DNA from: Asparagopsis taxiformis
Lineage: Eukaryota; Rhodophyta; Florideophyceae; Bonnemaisoniales; Bonnemaisoniaceae
Assembly (NCBI GenBank): GCA_030407315.1
Contig: JALQPE010000178.1
Span: 1 to 35,440, forward strand
Direction of reading: 5' to 3'
DNA length: 35,440 nucleotides
Shown here in pieces: positions 11,270-21,910 of the stretch (the stretch's first letter is position 1; each line of letters starts with the position of its first letter). The notes beneath the pieces are model-generated. The model was not told where the DNA came from, did not search any database, and was given only the letters and a program-made list of their open reading frames with translations. The position numbers and the translations under genes were made by a program.

Positions 11270-11600
11270 TAGGAGGGCATGAAGGTTCCAGAACAGTAAA
11301 AATAGTGTTTCAGAACAGTATTTCTAGTGTTCTTCAGAAGAAACAGTACCAACATCGTCTCAGGACAGTGTGCAGTGCGCCATGAACAGTGAATGTACTA
11401 TTCTTCCTCGAAATACACAGATTTGAGAGCGGTGTATATTGTTCTGGAGATTCGAATGTACTGCTCTACGAAAGAACAGTAAATAGTGTCCTGAAAAACG
11501 GTGAAAACAGTATTCATTGAACACAGAACGGTAAATGTGGTAACCGAGATGGTGAACTGCTCTCATACGGAACATTGTAAACTGTTCCAAAGATTTAAAT
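11270..11600. repeat. Degenerate GAACAGT-rich array
   Basis: Copies of CAGAACAGT and related AACAGT or GTGTTC blocks occur about every 20-35 bases, for example near 11290, 11310, 11345, 11385 and 11480. The array lies just upstream of the minus-strand dioxygenase gene. The same motif forms a longer array at 20640-21910. The short half-site and its inverted partner ACTGTTC suggest many binding sites for a dimeric protein, or a decayed satellite. Confidence 0.7.
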
Positions 11601-12338
11601 CAGTGTTGTTTCGGGTCAATGTTACTACGAATTGATCTGTTTAAACCGAACTCGGTCTAAAGCACGAACTGAAATTTCCGGATAAAGTTCTGGTCACTGG
11701 CGTGGCAACCAGAGGAGAGTAGTCGAAGAGATAGTAGATTCGATTGTAGAGGCAAAGAAGAGGGCGGACAGCGAAGGAGGAACTGGGCTTAGCGGTGCGA
11801 AGGTGTAAGATATGGGGTAGAAGACAGTAGAGGAGGTAAAGCAGTGCTGAAGATTTGAGTATCACATGGCCAAGAACAAACATGACCCCTTTTAATCGAT
11901 CTCAGTTTCCTTTATTACCGGGACACAGCGGCATGGTGGGATACTCATTGTAGATGTGGCGCTTCGCCAGTGAGAGTGTACCAAAGTTAGATGCGATGAT
12001 GCAGAAGAGCTAAATCTGGAAACGGTGCGCTGAAATGCCAACTGTGAAAAACGCCGAATGGTTGTCCGACTGGGCAGTTGATAAGTATCATTCATGGGCG
12101 TGAGGTGCTTCTGTTGGAACAGATCACAGGCAGCGCTTGCTGTCGTTGTAATATTGCGCACAGGATTGGTACTACCACCTGCAGTACAAATCGCAGCGTC
12201 GATTGATCTCTCGTACATGCCATTCCTCGCTCCACATGTCCTAGGACAGAACCATGCTATTGCATAAGAAATGGAGAATAAGAGGAACTAATCCGTCTCT
12301 CCATTCCCCACCTACCCTCCTCCCTCGTCTGTCCCAAC
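11601..12338. other. No convincing gene; flank of the 12339 gene
   Basis: Two minus-strand frames of 80 and 108 codons (11641-11883 and 11892-12218) start with ATG or a near-cognate codon but show no recognisable domain. The second is rich in Ser, Thr and Arg and could be chance. This is the likely promoter region of the + gene at 12339. Confidence 0.4.
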
Positions 12339-13820
12339 ATGGCAGCCGCAGTTGTCTCGTCCTGCACCCGCGCCCAAGCTCGCCCCACCCGAACCGCCCA
12401 TGACTTACATTCGAATTCAGCTTCGTCTGCAAGCTCTATCCGGTCCTCAACTGCGCCCCGCACCCACGACCTACTCGGCAGCCTGGGAGCGCCCCTTCGC
12501 ACCGACCAGCGCCCCGATGATACTTTGCAATCGCCTGGGTTTCTCTCCGATTTTGTAAGCAGCGCCTACGTTCTCATGTGCGACCTTGTGTGGTTCGCAG
12601 ATGATGACTTGATGGACGAAGAGCTTGCTATAATTAACGACATTTGGACCACATATTCAGAGAGGCACAATTGCTTGGCTGGAGTGTTTCCGGTACTGCT
12701 TTCCGCCACCTCTGGTGAGAACCACGAAATCATAGAGCTACTAAACAGCACATGCAGCCTGATGTTTCTGGAAGCATGCGTGAGGGTCAGCTTAATTTGT
12801 GGATCAGATGAGGTGAATGCTGTGGAGACGGCATTGGAATTCTCGAAAGCCATCGACAAGTTGCGATGCATACGCGAAGTTTCCGAAAACGAAACAAATC
12901 GTGTCTACACGGCAGATGATTTGATGATTTTGCCAGGCATCACAAATACGGATTACTTCTTAATGCGTCTACATGAAACGTTGAACGCAGTCAGCTACGA
13001 TTATATGACGATGAATTCAACCATGCACCCCACCGCAACAATGACACTATCCGAATAAGCGGTTTCTATAGACCAAGAGCTGGAGGGATTGATATTCGCA
13101 GCACGAATTACTAGCAGGCCGGAGACGTCTCGCTACGAAATGAAGACTGGCAAGACGGTGGTAGGCAAGTAATACGTGACGTATACGGCGGTGATGGGTG
13201 GCAGTGAATTGCGCTGCACGATAAAAAGTCAATTCTCAAGCGGAGAGCGCAGAAGCTACCGCATACTGGAAACGAGGTCAGCGGCTAGTGTTCCTTTGCA
13301 TGAAAGCGCCGAACAAGATGAAGATTGTAAAGAAGTAATCAATTCATTTCTGTCGGGCGAGTGTGGACAAGAGGCGGCGAGATGGGCTCTTGACCGAATT
13401 GTTGAGGGACAGATTAAGGTGAGCGAGAACTCATCTTGCAGTATCAAGCATTGCGTTGAAACATATGCAGACGGTCCGGGAGTTTTGCGCATTGATCGTT
13501 GCATCTCTGCTTTGACAATACAGGAGCGTCTAGTGCTGTATCACAGCGGGAAAAACGTTGGATGTCTAGTGCTTCACGAGGACCTTGAAGCCCAGATAGT
13601 GGAAATGCGAAACGGGCGATACTTGATCACGCAGAAGGAGACGGGAGTAGAGTTGGACTCGTCCGGTTGGAAGCAGTGTGCGCTGAAGTACGTAATGCAG
13701 CTGGCAAAGCCGCATGAAGTTATAGAAAAATTTGATGAAATTGTTCACATGCTGAACAGTATATTATTGGCTGTATCCCGATGCGATAGAAATGTCAAAC
13801 TCTCAACCCAGAACGAATGA
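12339..13820 (+). pseudogene. Unknown protein gene with two in-frame TAA codons
   Basis: A single + frame of 494 codons runs from the ATG at 12339 to the TGA at 13818-13820, interrupted only by TAA at 13056-13058 and TAA at 13170-13172. The 37 codons between the two stops, and the sequence after them, remain in the same frame and protein-like. A non-coding frame of this length would be expected to contain many more stops. The first 80 residues are Ser/Ala/Arg-rich, then come acidic, helix-rich segments; I recognise no domain. A 45-base stretch (12556-12600) has GTAAG and CAG edges and could be a very short intron, though it is in frame either way. Both stops are one C-to-T change from CAA. 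Recent inactivation, readthrough or recoding are the options, and inactivation is the most likely. Confidence 0.6.
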
Positions 13821-13930
13821 AAACCATTTGAGCACACGTCCTGTGTGACCAACGTAAATGCGAAAGGAATCAGAGATTTATCGAATGAGGCATTGAATCA
13901 AGCGGTGCAGATGCGCATCACAAACTAGAA

Positions 13931-15142
13931 CTATGTTTGCTTTTGTACAATGCAAAATGAGTGAAACATGTCTTGCACTGTGAGGTGATCAGCGAGCTTT
14001 TCTGGCGCTTTCGTCGACTCCCATCCATCCTCGACAAATTTTATGCTCGTCTCCAAGATAGATGTCATGCCTAGATGTTTTTCTACACCCTCTGCCCCTG
14101 CAGGAGACCGGGTCCTCGATGCCAGTCCCCCCCAATACCGACCGATCGCACTCTGATCACATTGATCTACGCTAGGGTACATAAGCTGCCTGACGGTAGA
14201 TCCAGCCATTCTCAATGGGAGCGGAAGTCCTTGGCATATTTCCAGAACGTGGTCCAGGGCGTCTCGGTTCTAATCGGAGAGTAAAGAAACATCTGACATC
14301 TCCAAGGCTGCGTAGTGACAAAATATTCGAAGGCTTCTTTCAGCGTCAGAGTTTCCAGGGTCGATCTCTGCACAAAGGTTGTGACTAAATACATCGGAAA
14401 CAACTCTGCTGCTTGTGGATGTCAGAATCTTCAATGATGTACAGTTGTTCCCTTGCACGGCTTGACACGTAGCACAGGCCAATCTGTACTCATCTGCATT
14501 GACATCGCTAACGTCATCGAATAGAAGCAGGAAGTGCTTCATGGACAAAGGATGGTTGATCATCATGCAGTGCGTATCTTCTGAAGCAGCGAGCTACTTG
14601 AAATCTGCTACAAAATCTGGACATGCGGATTTGACAAGCAACTCGAGTTGGCGGATGAAGGAGGAGAGTGTTATGTCATGACCAAGTCTGAAAAACCACA
14701 AGCCATCGCGGTATTTGTCGCTGATCTCCTCGTCATTACCGAGAGCACAGAGGATAGTAGTCTTCCCTGCGCCACCAATACCAACAAGCACGACGGAATT
14801 AACGCCTGGGTCTTCAGACAGAAGGGCGTACTTCACAGCGCTTTCTGGAGTCGTGGAGGATGGCGATAAATCCAGTACCGGGGGCAGAATGATTGGAACG
14901 TAGAAAGGTCTCCTGAGGAATTGCGGCTGGGGGATGAGACGTGCAGATGGATCTGATGAATTTGGAGCGGGGGAACATGGAGACGTGGAGGATGTCAGAG
15001 TTGCAGACGAGATGGCTGATGCGCTGGAATGGGCGGCGGATGCGATGGTTCGGTGAGACGTCGGTTGATTTGCGCGGTTAAAACGAAAAGTTGGGTTAGG
15101 TGAGCTTAGATTGGAGCGGTTTGATGGCGGAGCAAAGCGCAA
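13931..15142 (-). pseudogene. NB-ARC NTPase gene remnant with in-frame TAG codons
   Basis: One continuous minus-strand frame of 404 codons, read from about 15142, contains the ordered NB-ARC motifs. These are the P-loop GIGGAGKTT (about 14758-14782), Walker B LLLFDDV, an RNBS-B-like LKILTSTSSR, and GLPLPLRMAG (GLPL motif). NB-ARC proteins are signalling NTPases of immune-receptor type. The frame is broken by TAG at 14594-14596, between the P-loop region and Walker B, and by TAG at 14270-14272, just before GLPL. It ends at TAG 13931-13933, with further stops directly downstream where a repeat domain would be expected. No clear ATG lies at the 5' end; the first 100 residues are Ser/Pro-rich. 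I read it as a decaying host-type gene captured in, or neighbouring, the element. Confidence 0.7.
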
Positions 15143-15740
15143 TTGCCCATTATGGACGAGAGAATGTTGTTTCCTGTGGAGAAGACCGGGAGACTAACAG
15201 GACGGTAAGACCAAAAGCTGTGGATGTCGCATGAGCGGGTTGCCATCGACAAGACGGCGTGTGACGACCTATTCAGGCTGATTTTGGGCGTCTTGTATGT
15301 CTGAAAATTGTAAGCTAATACAAGACAGCCTGTCATACGCACTGTCGTCGAGACCAGGATATGATCAGATACATAGTAAACTTGGACGGAAGCCGACCAG
15401 AGTTCTAAAGCAACATGGGACTTCCACTCACGCCATTCAACGAGGCATAATTCTATATCCGGGAATGGCAGGAACCAATCAGAGGAACTCGTCCAATCAC
15501 TCGCTTCCGATATTTTCGATTTCCTTTTCGTCTCTATCACATGTTGTCCACCTAGATTACACTGTTTTCCCGGCCACAAATTAGTAGTCGCCGTACTTGC
15601 GAGAAATATGATGACAAGTACAGCTCTCAAAGTGGGCAAGGCACCTATGGGTTTATGCTTCAGCGTCTTTGCGTCTAGTAATGTATCTCTGGCGCAGTGC
15701 GGCTGTAGTGTACGCGATTCAAATGGAGATCCCAAATTGG
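15143..15740. other. No recognisable gene; 5' side of the NB-ARC remnant
   Basis: A 227-codon minus frame covers 15106-15789, overlapping the NB-ARC frame and the first tandem repeat. Its composition and lack of motifs give no reason to call it a gene. A missing 5' exon or promoter of the NB-ARC gene may be here. Confidence 0.4.
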
Positions 15741-15744
15741 GGTG

Positions 15745-16290
15745 TACTGAAGGTCGTGCAGGCGATGAACACACGTGTAGCCAGGACACATTATGCTACA
15801 CGTGTTATGGTCAGCGTTTGCACGAGTGTATTTGTGCAGATGGCTTGTGGGTGGTCGTGAACCGGTGACGAAGTCGACACGTGCGTAGCTGCGCAAATAG
15901 CTCGTCGGTGGTCGTGAAACCGGTGACAAGGTCGACAGCTGTCCCTCTCTGAAGCCGGGTTGAGCCAGAATTCACTAGACGCGTTCCCACCTTTGCTAGT
16001 TGCCGGGTCGAGATGGATAAGATTCCAGGGTTACCTTTCGTCCTCGGTCGTGCGAGTAGTGACAACATCGACACGTGTGTAGCTGTGCAAATGGCTTGTC
16101 GGTGGTAGTGAAACCGGTGACGAGGTTCACACGTGTGTGGGCGTGCAGCTGGCTCCAGGGTAGTTGTGAAGCCGGTGACGAGGTGCACACGTGTGTAGCT
16201 GTGAGAATGGCTTGTCGGTGGTCGTGAAACTGGTGACGATGTCGAAATGTGTGTAGTTCGTGCGCAGTCGTGAAGCCGGTGAGCGCCATG
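15745..16290. repeat. About 58-bp tandem repeats with a GTGAAACCGGTGAC core
   Basis: The core GTGAAACCGGTGAC, or a close variant, occurs at about 15857, 15914, 16108, 16166, 16224 and 16270, a spacing of 57-58 bases where regular. Most units also hold ACACGTGT and a GGCTTGTCGGTGGT block. The first 100 bases (15745-15840) instead resemble the unit of the 17462-18060 array. The same core sits in otherwise different units at 16879-17240 and 17462-18060. Confidence 0.85.
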
Positions 16291-16878
16291 TGTTGGTTGC
16301 AGTACATGGGCGCATTAGTGGCTGTATCAGTTGGTGGTATCTGAGTCAGGGAGAATGCAGGATGGAATTCTGATGCTGGACAGGTAGAACACACAGATCT
16401 CACAATTATTTCAAGCTCCTGAATTGTGCTGTCGGGGCTGACGGATATGAGACCTGTGCTAAGTGTGTCAATACCAAGATCAGAGTCCGGATTTCTCCCC
16501 TAGGTAATGGCTGTTCCCGGTGCTATGCTATTTTACGTCTCAAATAACCAAATATGCGATGCAGAACTGCATCGGAATCATGGACACGAGCAGTTCCACT
16601 GTAAAAACCATGGTAGAAGACACATGTTCGCTCCATGTGTTGAAGACTGACATGGAAGTGAGAAACTTTTCCAACCAGTGTGGACTACACGGGACTGCAA
16701 GAACCTTCGTCCAGAACTGAGGAAGTAATGCTGTATTCATATACGCTGTGTGTCATAAGTGATTGGCATCTTGAAAGGCATTCACAGAGTCTACAAAGTA
16801 GATGAGTACAGCGCGCTAGAAAAGGATCCCGCAGAGCAGAGGGAGTTTCTTCCATGAGCAAATGCCAAGACAAGCCAT
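16291..16878. other. No recognisable gene
   Basis: Spacer between two repeat blocks. It contains only short frames of 60-66 codons on both strands with no recognisable motif. Confidence 0.4.
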
Positions 16879-17240
16879 GTCACTGGTTGTGCAACCTGTG
16901 CTGGGTGCAACCCTAAATGACAATTTGCTCCGAAATTTCGGCTCGTACCAAGCATAGCTTCTCCTGGTGGGTCCAAAAGCCATGACGAACCATGTCACTG
17001 GTTGTGCGACCAGTGATGAGTGTAACCGTAAATGAAATTTGGTCTGAAATTGGTGTTGCAAGGGTGGGAGGTACTCCTTTTGGTTCCGAAAGCCATGACG
17101 ATCCATGTCACTGGTTGTGCGACTAGTGCTGTGTGTAACCCTAAATGAAAATTTGCTGCGAAATTTTGGCTGGTAGCATGGCCTCTCCTGTTTGATCCAA
17201 TAGCCATTGTAAGCCATGTTACTGGTTTTGCAACACACCC
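16879..17240. repeat. About 113-bp tandem repeats with an inverted GTCACTGGTTGTG core
   Basis: GTCACTGGTTGTG begins at 16879, 16994 and 17107, and a variant at about 17218, so the period is 111-115 bases. In the second copy the core continues into CGACCAGTGAT, making a near-perfect 24-base inverted repeat. The rest of the unit (AAATTTCGG, CTCCTG and AAAGCCATGACGA blocks) is unlike the neighbouring arrays. Confidence 0.85.
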
Positions 17241-17461
17241 GACAGATACCGAGTTGGCCGCGACACGGTGCATGGCAAACAATATCAATAATTTCAATTT
17301 CACCAAACATCATCTGTGTTTGCATTGCTGCCATCGCCCGCGCAGCTGAGCTGAGCCATGCCGTGCCGACTGGTTGGTGAACCGAAACAATTGATACGGT
17401 ACAGAGCAGCGCCAAGTCGAGCCCAATCCGTTGATTTCGATCCAACTTTCCCCATTGTGAA

Positions 17462-18060
17462 CCAGAGGTCGTGCGGCCGATGACTACACGTGTAGCAAGG
17501 ACACATTATGATACACGTGTTATGGTCAGCGGTAGTGAAACCAGTGACATGGATGGTCTCACTGAGGAACCAAAATGTGGGTGTGCGCCAGAGGTCGTGC
17601 AGCCGATGACCACACGTGTAGCCTGGATACATTATGATACACGTGTTATGGTCAGCGGTAGTGAAACCAGTGACATGGATGGTCTCACTGAACACCAGAA
17701 ATGGGGCGGTGTGTACCGGAGGTCGTGCGGCCGATGACTACACGTGTAGCAAGGACATATTATGATACACGTGTTATGGTCAGCGGTTGTGAAACCAGTG
17801 ACACGATTGGCTCACTGAGGAACCAAAATGTGGGTGTGCGCCAGAGGTCGTGCGGCCGATGACCACACGTGTAGCAAGGACACATCATGGTACACGTGTT
17901 ATGGTCAGCGGTAGTGAAACCAGTGACACGAATGGCTCACTGATCAGCTGGAGGAGGGGGTGTACCGAAGGTCGTGTGGTCGATGACCACAAGTCTAGCC
18001 TGGATACATTACACTACACGTGTTCTGGTCAGCGGTAGTGAAACCAGTGACACAAACGCA
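17462..18060. repeat. About 125-bp tandem repeats, five units
   Basis: GATGAC followed by the palindrome CTACACGTGTAG, or a close variant, begins units at 17479, 17605, 17733, 17858 and 17972 (periods 126, 128, 125 and 114). Each unit also contains TACACGTGTTATGGTCAGCG and GTGAAACCAGTGACA, the latter again the shared core. A 42-residue repeat can be translated in one + frame across the first two units, but indels break it in the others, so I do not call a protein. Confidence 0.9.
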
Positions 18061-19073
18061 CTCATTGACTGTACAATGTGGTCTGGAACACTTATGAGGG
18101 GTAGCGAAATCAGTGACGAGTATGTTCACAACGTTATTGAAACGTGAGTCCTAGAAGCAGTGATATCGTTGACCCCCACCAATGCTAATGGAAATGTTGA
18201 CTGTTTTGTTTTCGTCCGTGGCAGAGAAGCAAGTGAAACGCACATGCACGATACTGTCATCGTTGTATCAACGACGGTCCTGACTCTGCGGATAGGTAAC
18301 ATATCTCAATTGCACCGTAACCTCCGGTGTGCTTAATGGGCCATTTTTTATCTCTAGATAGGTGATAAATAAAAGTACACCGGGGATCTCAAATCTCGCT
18401 TAGTTCTATTTCCGAGGTCAACGGATTCGTACTCTGCTCTTCGCAATTCATTGTACCACTGGTCGTGTGGTATCGTGGTATTCATCTCATTCGTTGGCAA
18501 CCAGCCTGGAAATGGTTCGGCGCAGACTTATACGTTCTGGACCGCATTGCAGGCTGCGGAAAAATCGATTCAGATCTTGGACAACTCCTGGAAACGCAAC
18601 TGCAATAGCATGTGTTCCACCTACGAGGGAAAGTCTTCCCAGCCGGGCTAGCTTTACAGACAGTGTTCTGGATAAAGATGCTGATGCTGTAATCGACAGG
18701 ATACTCAGCAACCCCGATGAGGAAGACGAGTCTGATACCGAAAACGGCGAGGAATACTCTTTCCACTTTACATGGCAATCTTTGATAGCTGTTATGTCCG
18801 TGACTGGATCAGTGCGTTTTTCAGTCGATCAGAACACATTTTTTGTTACCTGTGTGAACTGCCTCACTTCTTCCGTGATTCGAGTTGCAGCTATACATGC
18901 ATGATCCACAGAACACAAATGTTCTGCAAACACTACCCTCCACCAGGTCAGCCACTCATCAGCACTCCTGGATGGCGGTTCACATTACGTCGTAGATAGA
19001 TCCCTGGGTTACCCTCCTAGAACGGCATAAACTGTACTGATCCACAACCCGAAATATACAATTCGTTTCGGCA
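18061..19073. other. Mostly unassigned; one weak + frame at 18467-18904
   Basis: A 145-codon + frame (18467-18904) has a basic N-terminal half and an acidic patch (SNPDEEDESDTENGEE), which resembles the acidic N-termini of some transposases, but no domain follows. Imperfect inverted blocks sharing CCGGTGT lie near 18322 and 18380. Confidence that anything here is expressed is low. Confidence 0.25.
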
Positions 19074-19200
19074 GTCACCGGTTTCAAAACCTGTTTCTGC
19101 TTCAGTGTCACCGGTTTCAAAACCTGTTTCTGCTTCAGTGTCACCGGTTTCAAAACCTGTTTCTGCTTATGTGTGTTCGTCACTGGTTTCGAAACAACTG
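19074..19200. repeat. 33-bp tandem repeat, three units and a variant
   Basis: Units start at 19074, 19107 and 19140 and consist of GTCACCGGTTTCAAAACC followed by TGTTTCTGCTTCAGT. A diverged fourth core, GTCACTGGTTTCGAAAC, lies near 19179. The core is the reverse complement of the GTGAAACCGGTGAC motif of the arrays to the left. The 33-base period would encode an 11-residue repeat on the minus strand, probably by coincidence. Confidence 0.9.
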
Positions 19201-19296
19201 CCATTGTTCTATTACGATAAATTGGTTACATTAGGCAGCCCTTGCATATTTTTCCGCTCTTCTATTCTCGCGTGAAAGGTGCAGCTTTCTTTCTTT

Positions 19297-19363
19297 CTTG
19301 CATTTCATGAAATGCAAGTGCACTTGAGAAGGAAATCCTCCGACGTCTGAGGCTTTCCTTCTC
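19297..19363. repeat. Two adjacent perfect or near-perfect hairpins
   Basis: 19297-19318 is a 22-base perfect palindrome with half-site CTTGCATTTCA. 19326-19363 is a second hairpin with 10-base arms GAGAAGGAAA and TTTCCTTCTC and an inner CCTC/GAGG pairing. They lie seven bases apart. They could be protein sites or RNA structure; there is no adjacent gene to assign them to. Confidence 0.75.
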
Positions 19364-20639
19364 CAGTTAAACTACATTTGCGCTAAACCGCTGCCCTCAG
19401 CTGTCAGTGGTTGTGCAACCCATGGTCTCTTCAACAACTGCAGCCCTCCATCTCATGTTTCACTACTGTGCATACCCATCAATATGCAGACAAACACACA
19501 TGCTTGTCAGAGGTTCTCCAGCCGATGACATCCTCCGTCATGGGTTTTCACAAAGTACCTATTACGGGCAACATCACACACATCCCAAGGCGTATCTCTA
19601 GCCGTCATCACAAACTTCTATATCACTTGGCATTAATGTTCCCAGACTGTGCCAGGTCATTCCTTCAACAGGGCGTGAGAGTGGTTATTTCCTCCTTTCT
19701 ACGATGATTCTATTTTTAATATTCAACCATGATTGTATTGCCAGGCCAGTCTACTCAAATAAATTGACAGATGATTGAGTTCCACTGTTCACAGCTGTGA
19801 CTTGGCAAGCGATACAAACCGTTGGCAGGTAGTACGTCCCAATTCACATTGTGTCTTCCGGGCCAATGACCAACAAGTTTGCCAAATCACTCAGCCCGCG
19901 AACCTAGGTTTTTCTCTACTCCTGACACCTGCCGCAAGTTCCCAATTCTGCCCCTAGACGATCCTCCACTCCTTCTTGCCTCATATAAATTGAGAGAGAA
20001 CTCAATAACCTCTCTCCAGGAAAATTTCGCTCATGCAATTTCCTCACACTATCGTTCCGAACACCTTCTACCTGTTGCACGCTTCTTGGCAGGTTCATTT
20101 TCCTCATCAATCAACTACTTCACATATCATCTTCATCATTGCATGGTTTTGCCGACTCACATTTATCCCAACTCCGAATGGCCTCCTTGGACAATGGATT
20201 GAATCGATCCAATGGAGACAGCACTACTTTCAAACTATTTTGCTCCCTTCAAGTAACAATATTTCGTTGGTACTCGACTACTTGTTCATGGCATGGGATT
20301 GTGCCGGTCCGTGGATTTGTACTCACCATTCCCAGACGCTCAAAAACCCGCCAGTGGTTGTGCAACCTGTGTTTCCTGATATCACTCTCCACTATCATTA
20401 CCCAGGCTGACCAATTGTTTTTCTTCACTTGTACATTTCTTCATTCTCTTCACAGTCTGTACATCAACCACACTCCATCCATCTCAAATTCAAATACCAA
20501 GAGCCGGATACTGTTTTGGTGATGCATCTATTACTCTTCATTATCGTTAATATAGCTATGGTGATCTTTCCTTCCCAATAAATATTGCTTCAGAGCGTCT
20601 GTTGCCTATACAACTACACTTCTTTACCATATCTGTCTT
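19364..20639. other. No recognisable gene; scattered copies of the shared core
   Basis: Pyrimidine-rich sequence with only short frames. Isolated cores resembling TCAGTGGTTGTGCAACCC occur near 19403 and CCAGTGGTTGTGCAACCT near 20351, so the motif family extends into this stretch outside any clear tandem unit. Confidence 0.4.
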
Positions 20640-21910
20640 CAAAACATCCCGAAATCTAGTGTTCCCAGAGCACATTGTGGCATTTCTGGTTTGAAAATTA
20701 GGTTTCAATTTACACCGTTATGGTATTTCTGGTTCCGTAATTTAGAGCTCTTAGAACGGTGCACAGCATCCATGTCTTTTAGTGATAGTGGTCCCAGAGC
20801 AATTTATGACGTTCCTGTTCTCAAATAGCATTGTTCCTAGAACGATATATACTGTTCATGACTTCAACTTGCATTAATCACAGAACGCTCTCTACTGTTC
20901 ACCATTTCGATGTTCACTGTTCTCAGAACTTCTCAGGCTCTTCTAGGTACGGTCCGTGATGTTCCAGGTTCAGACTTTCTTACTTCGCAGAACAGTCTAC
21001 ACCGCTCTCGGCTCCTCAAAACAGCGTTCTGGGAATTGTCCGCGGGTTTCCTGAATACACTTCTTAGTATTCCTCTGCCGGTATGTGCTGTTCCTGGCTA
21101 TATACTTCTTCATCTCCGGGAACAGTCTCTACTGAACCTCTCTACACTTATCACTGTTCATGGAACATCACTCATCGTCTCTATGTTGCTCCTTTGGTAT
21201 TCGAAGAACAGTCTGTGATGATCCATGCCGTCTTTTCTGCTCTTCCGAGGACAGTATATGGTGTCCTTGTTAGTTGGATTCATTGTTCCCAGGCCTTTCA
21301 ACAGTGTTCCTGGTTTCTATGCATACTGGCTCCGGATCAATCTTCGGTGATCCCAGTTTCCATCTATACCACTTCAGGGACTGTCTTTGCTGTTTTGTTG
21401 CGTTCCATGTCTGCATTCGTATAACAATCGTTGTCGTTCCTGTTTCCAAGTTCACTGTTCCACGAACGCTATGTTCCGTTTTGCTCCTCTCAATACATTG
21501 CTCCACAGAACGGTTGTTATTGTTCGCAGTTTCGATATTACGTCAGACTACACCGTTCATGTGGTGTCGTTTGTATAGTTCCTGGAGTATTCGAAGCTGT
21601 TCCGGGTACTCAACCACACTGTTCCCAGAACAATGATTACTGTCCCAGTATGTAAACATAGTGTTCTTAGAACAGTAGGATTACTGTCCCAGGATGTAAA
21701 CATAGTGTTCTTAGAACAGTATGATTGGTTACTGGCTGTCCAATACAGCACTCTCAGGAACGGTCTTCATCGTTTCTCATGTTTGAAATATCGTTCTGGA
21801 CATTGTCCGTACTGTTCTCAGTTTTAAATATACTGTTCTCTGAACAGTGCTCTTCTTGTTCCATGAACAGTGTTTGGTGACACAATAAAACACTGTTTCA
21901 CTGTTCTCAG
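20640..21910. repeat. Long degenerate GTTC/GAAC array
   Basis: ACTGTTC, GTTCTCAGAAC, CCAGAACA and related half-sites recur about every 25-45 bases for 1.2 kb. Near 21640-21720 a unit of about 50 bases is almost perfectly duplicated (ATGTAAACATAGTGTTC twice). The array runs across the 3' end of the ParB-domain gene, so that gene's last 25 or so codons and its stop are made of array sequence. It is the same motif family as 11270-11600. Confidence 0.8.

Noticed and set aside
12339..15142. Nuclear code with TAA/TAG read as glutamine
   Set aside because: The MTase-SET, transposase, ParB-domain and coiled-coil genes together have over 3,000 codons with no internal TAA or TAG and two of them end at TAG or TAA, so a reassigned code is not supported.
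15106..15789. 227-codon minus-strand reading frame
   Set aside because: Overlaps the NB-ARC frame and a tandem repeat, has no motif and odd composition; likely chance.
17471..17737. Protein made of 42-residue repeats from the 125-bp array
   Set aside because: Only two units stay in frame; later units have periods of 128, 125 and 114 bases that break it.
15745..18060. CRISPR-like array
   Set aside because: Units are long, directly tandem and of several different types, with no regular repeat-spacer pattern and no cas genes; the DNA is eukaryotic.
15850..18060. Bacterial parS sites
   Set aside because: Half-site pieces (GTTTCAC, CACGTG) occur, but I found no complete 16-bp parS palindrome.
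18980..19204. 11-residue repeat protein (KPVTLKQKQVL) on the minus strand
   Set aside because: It is only the translation of the 33-bp tandem repeat, whose core is shared with non-coding arrays; no gene context.
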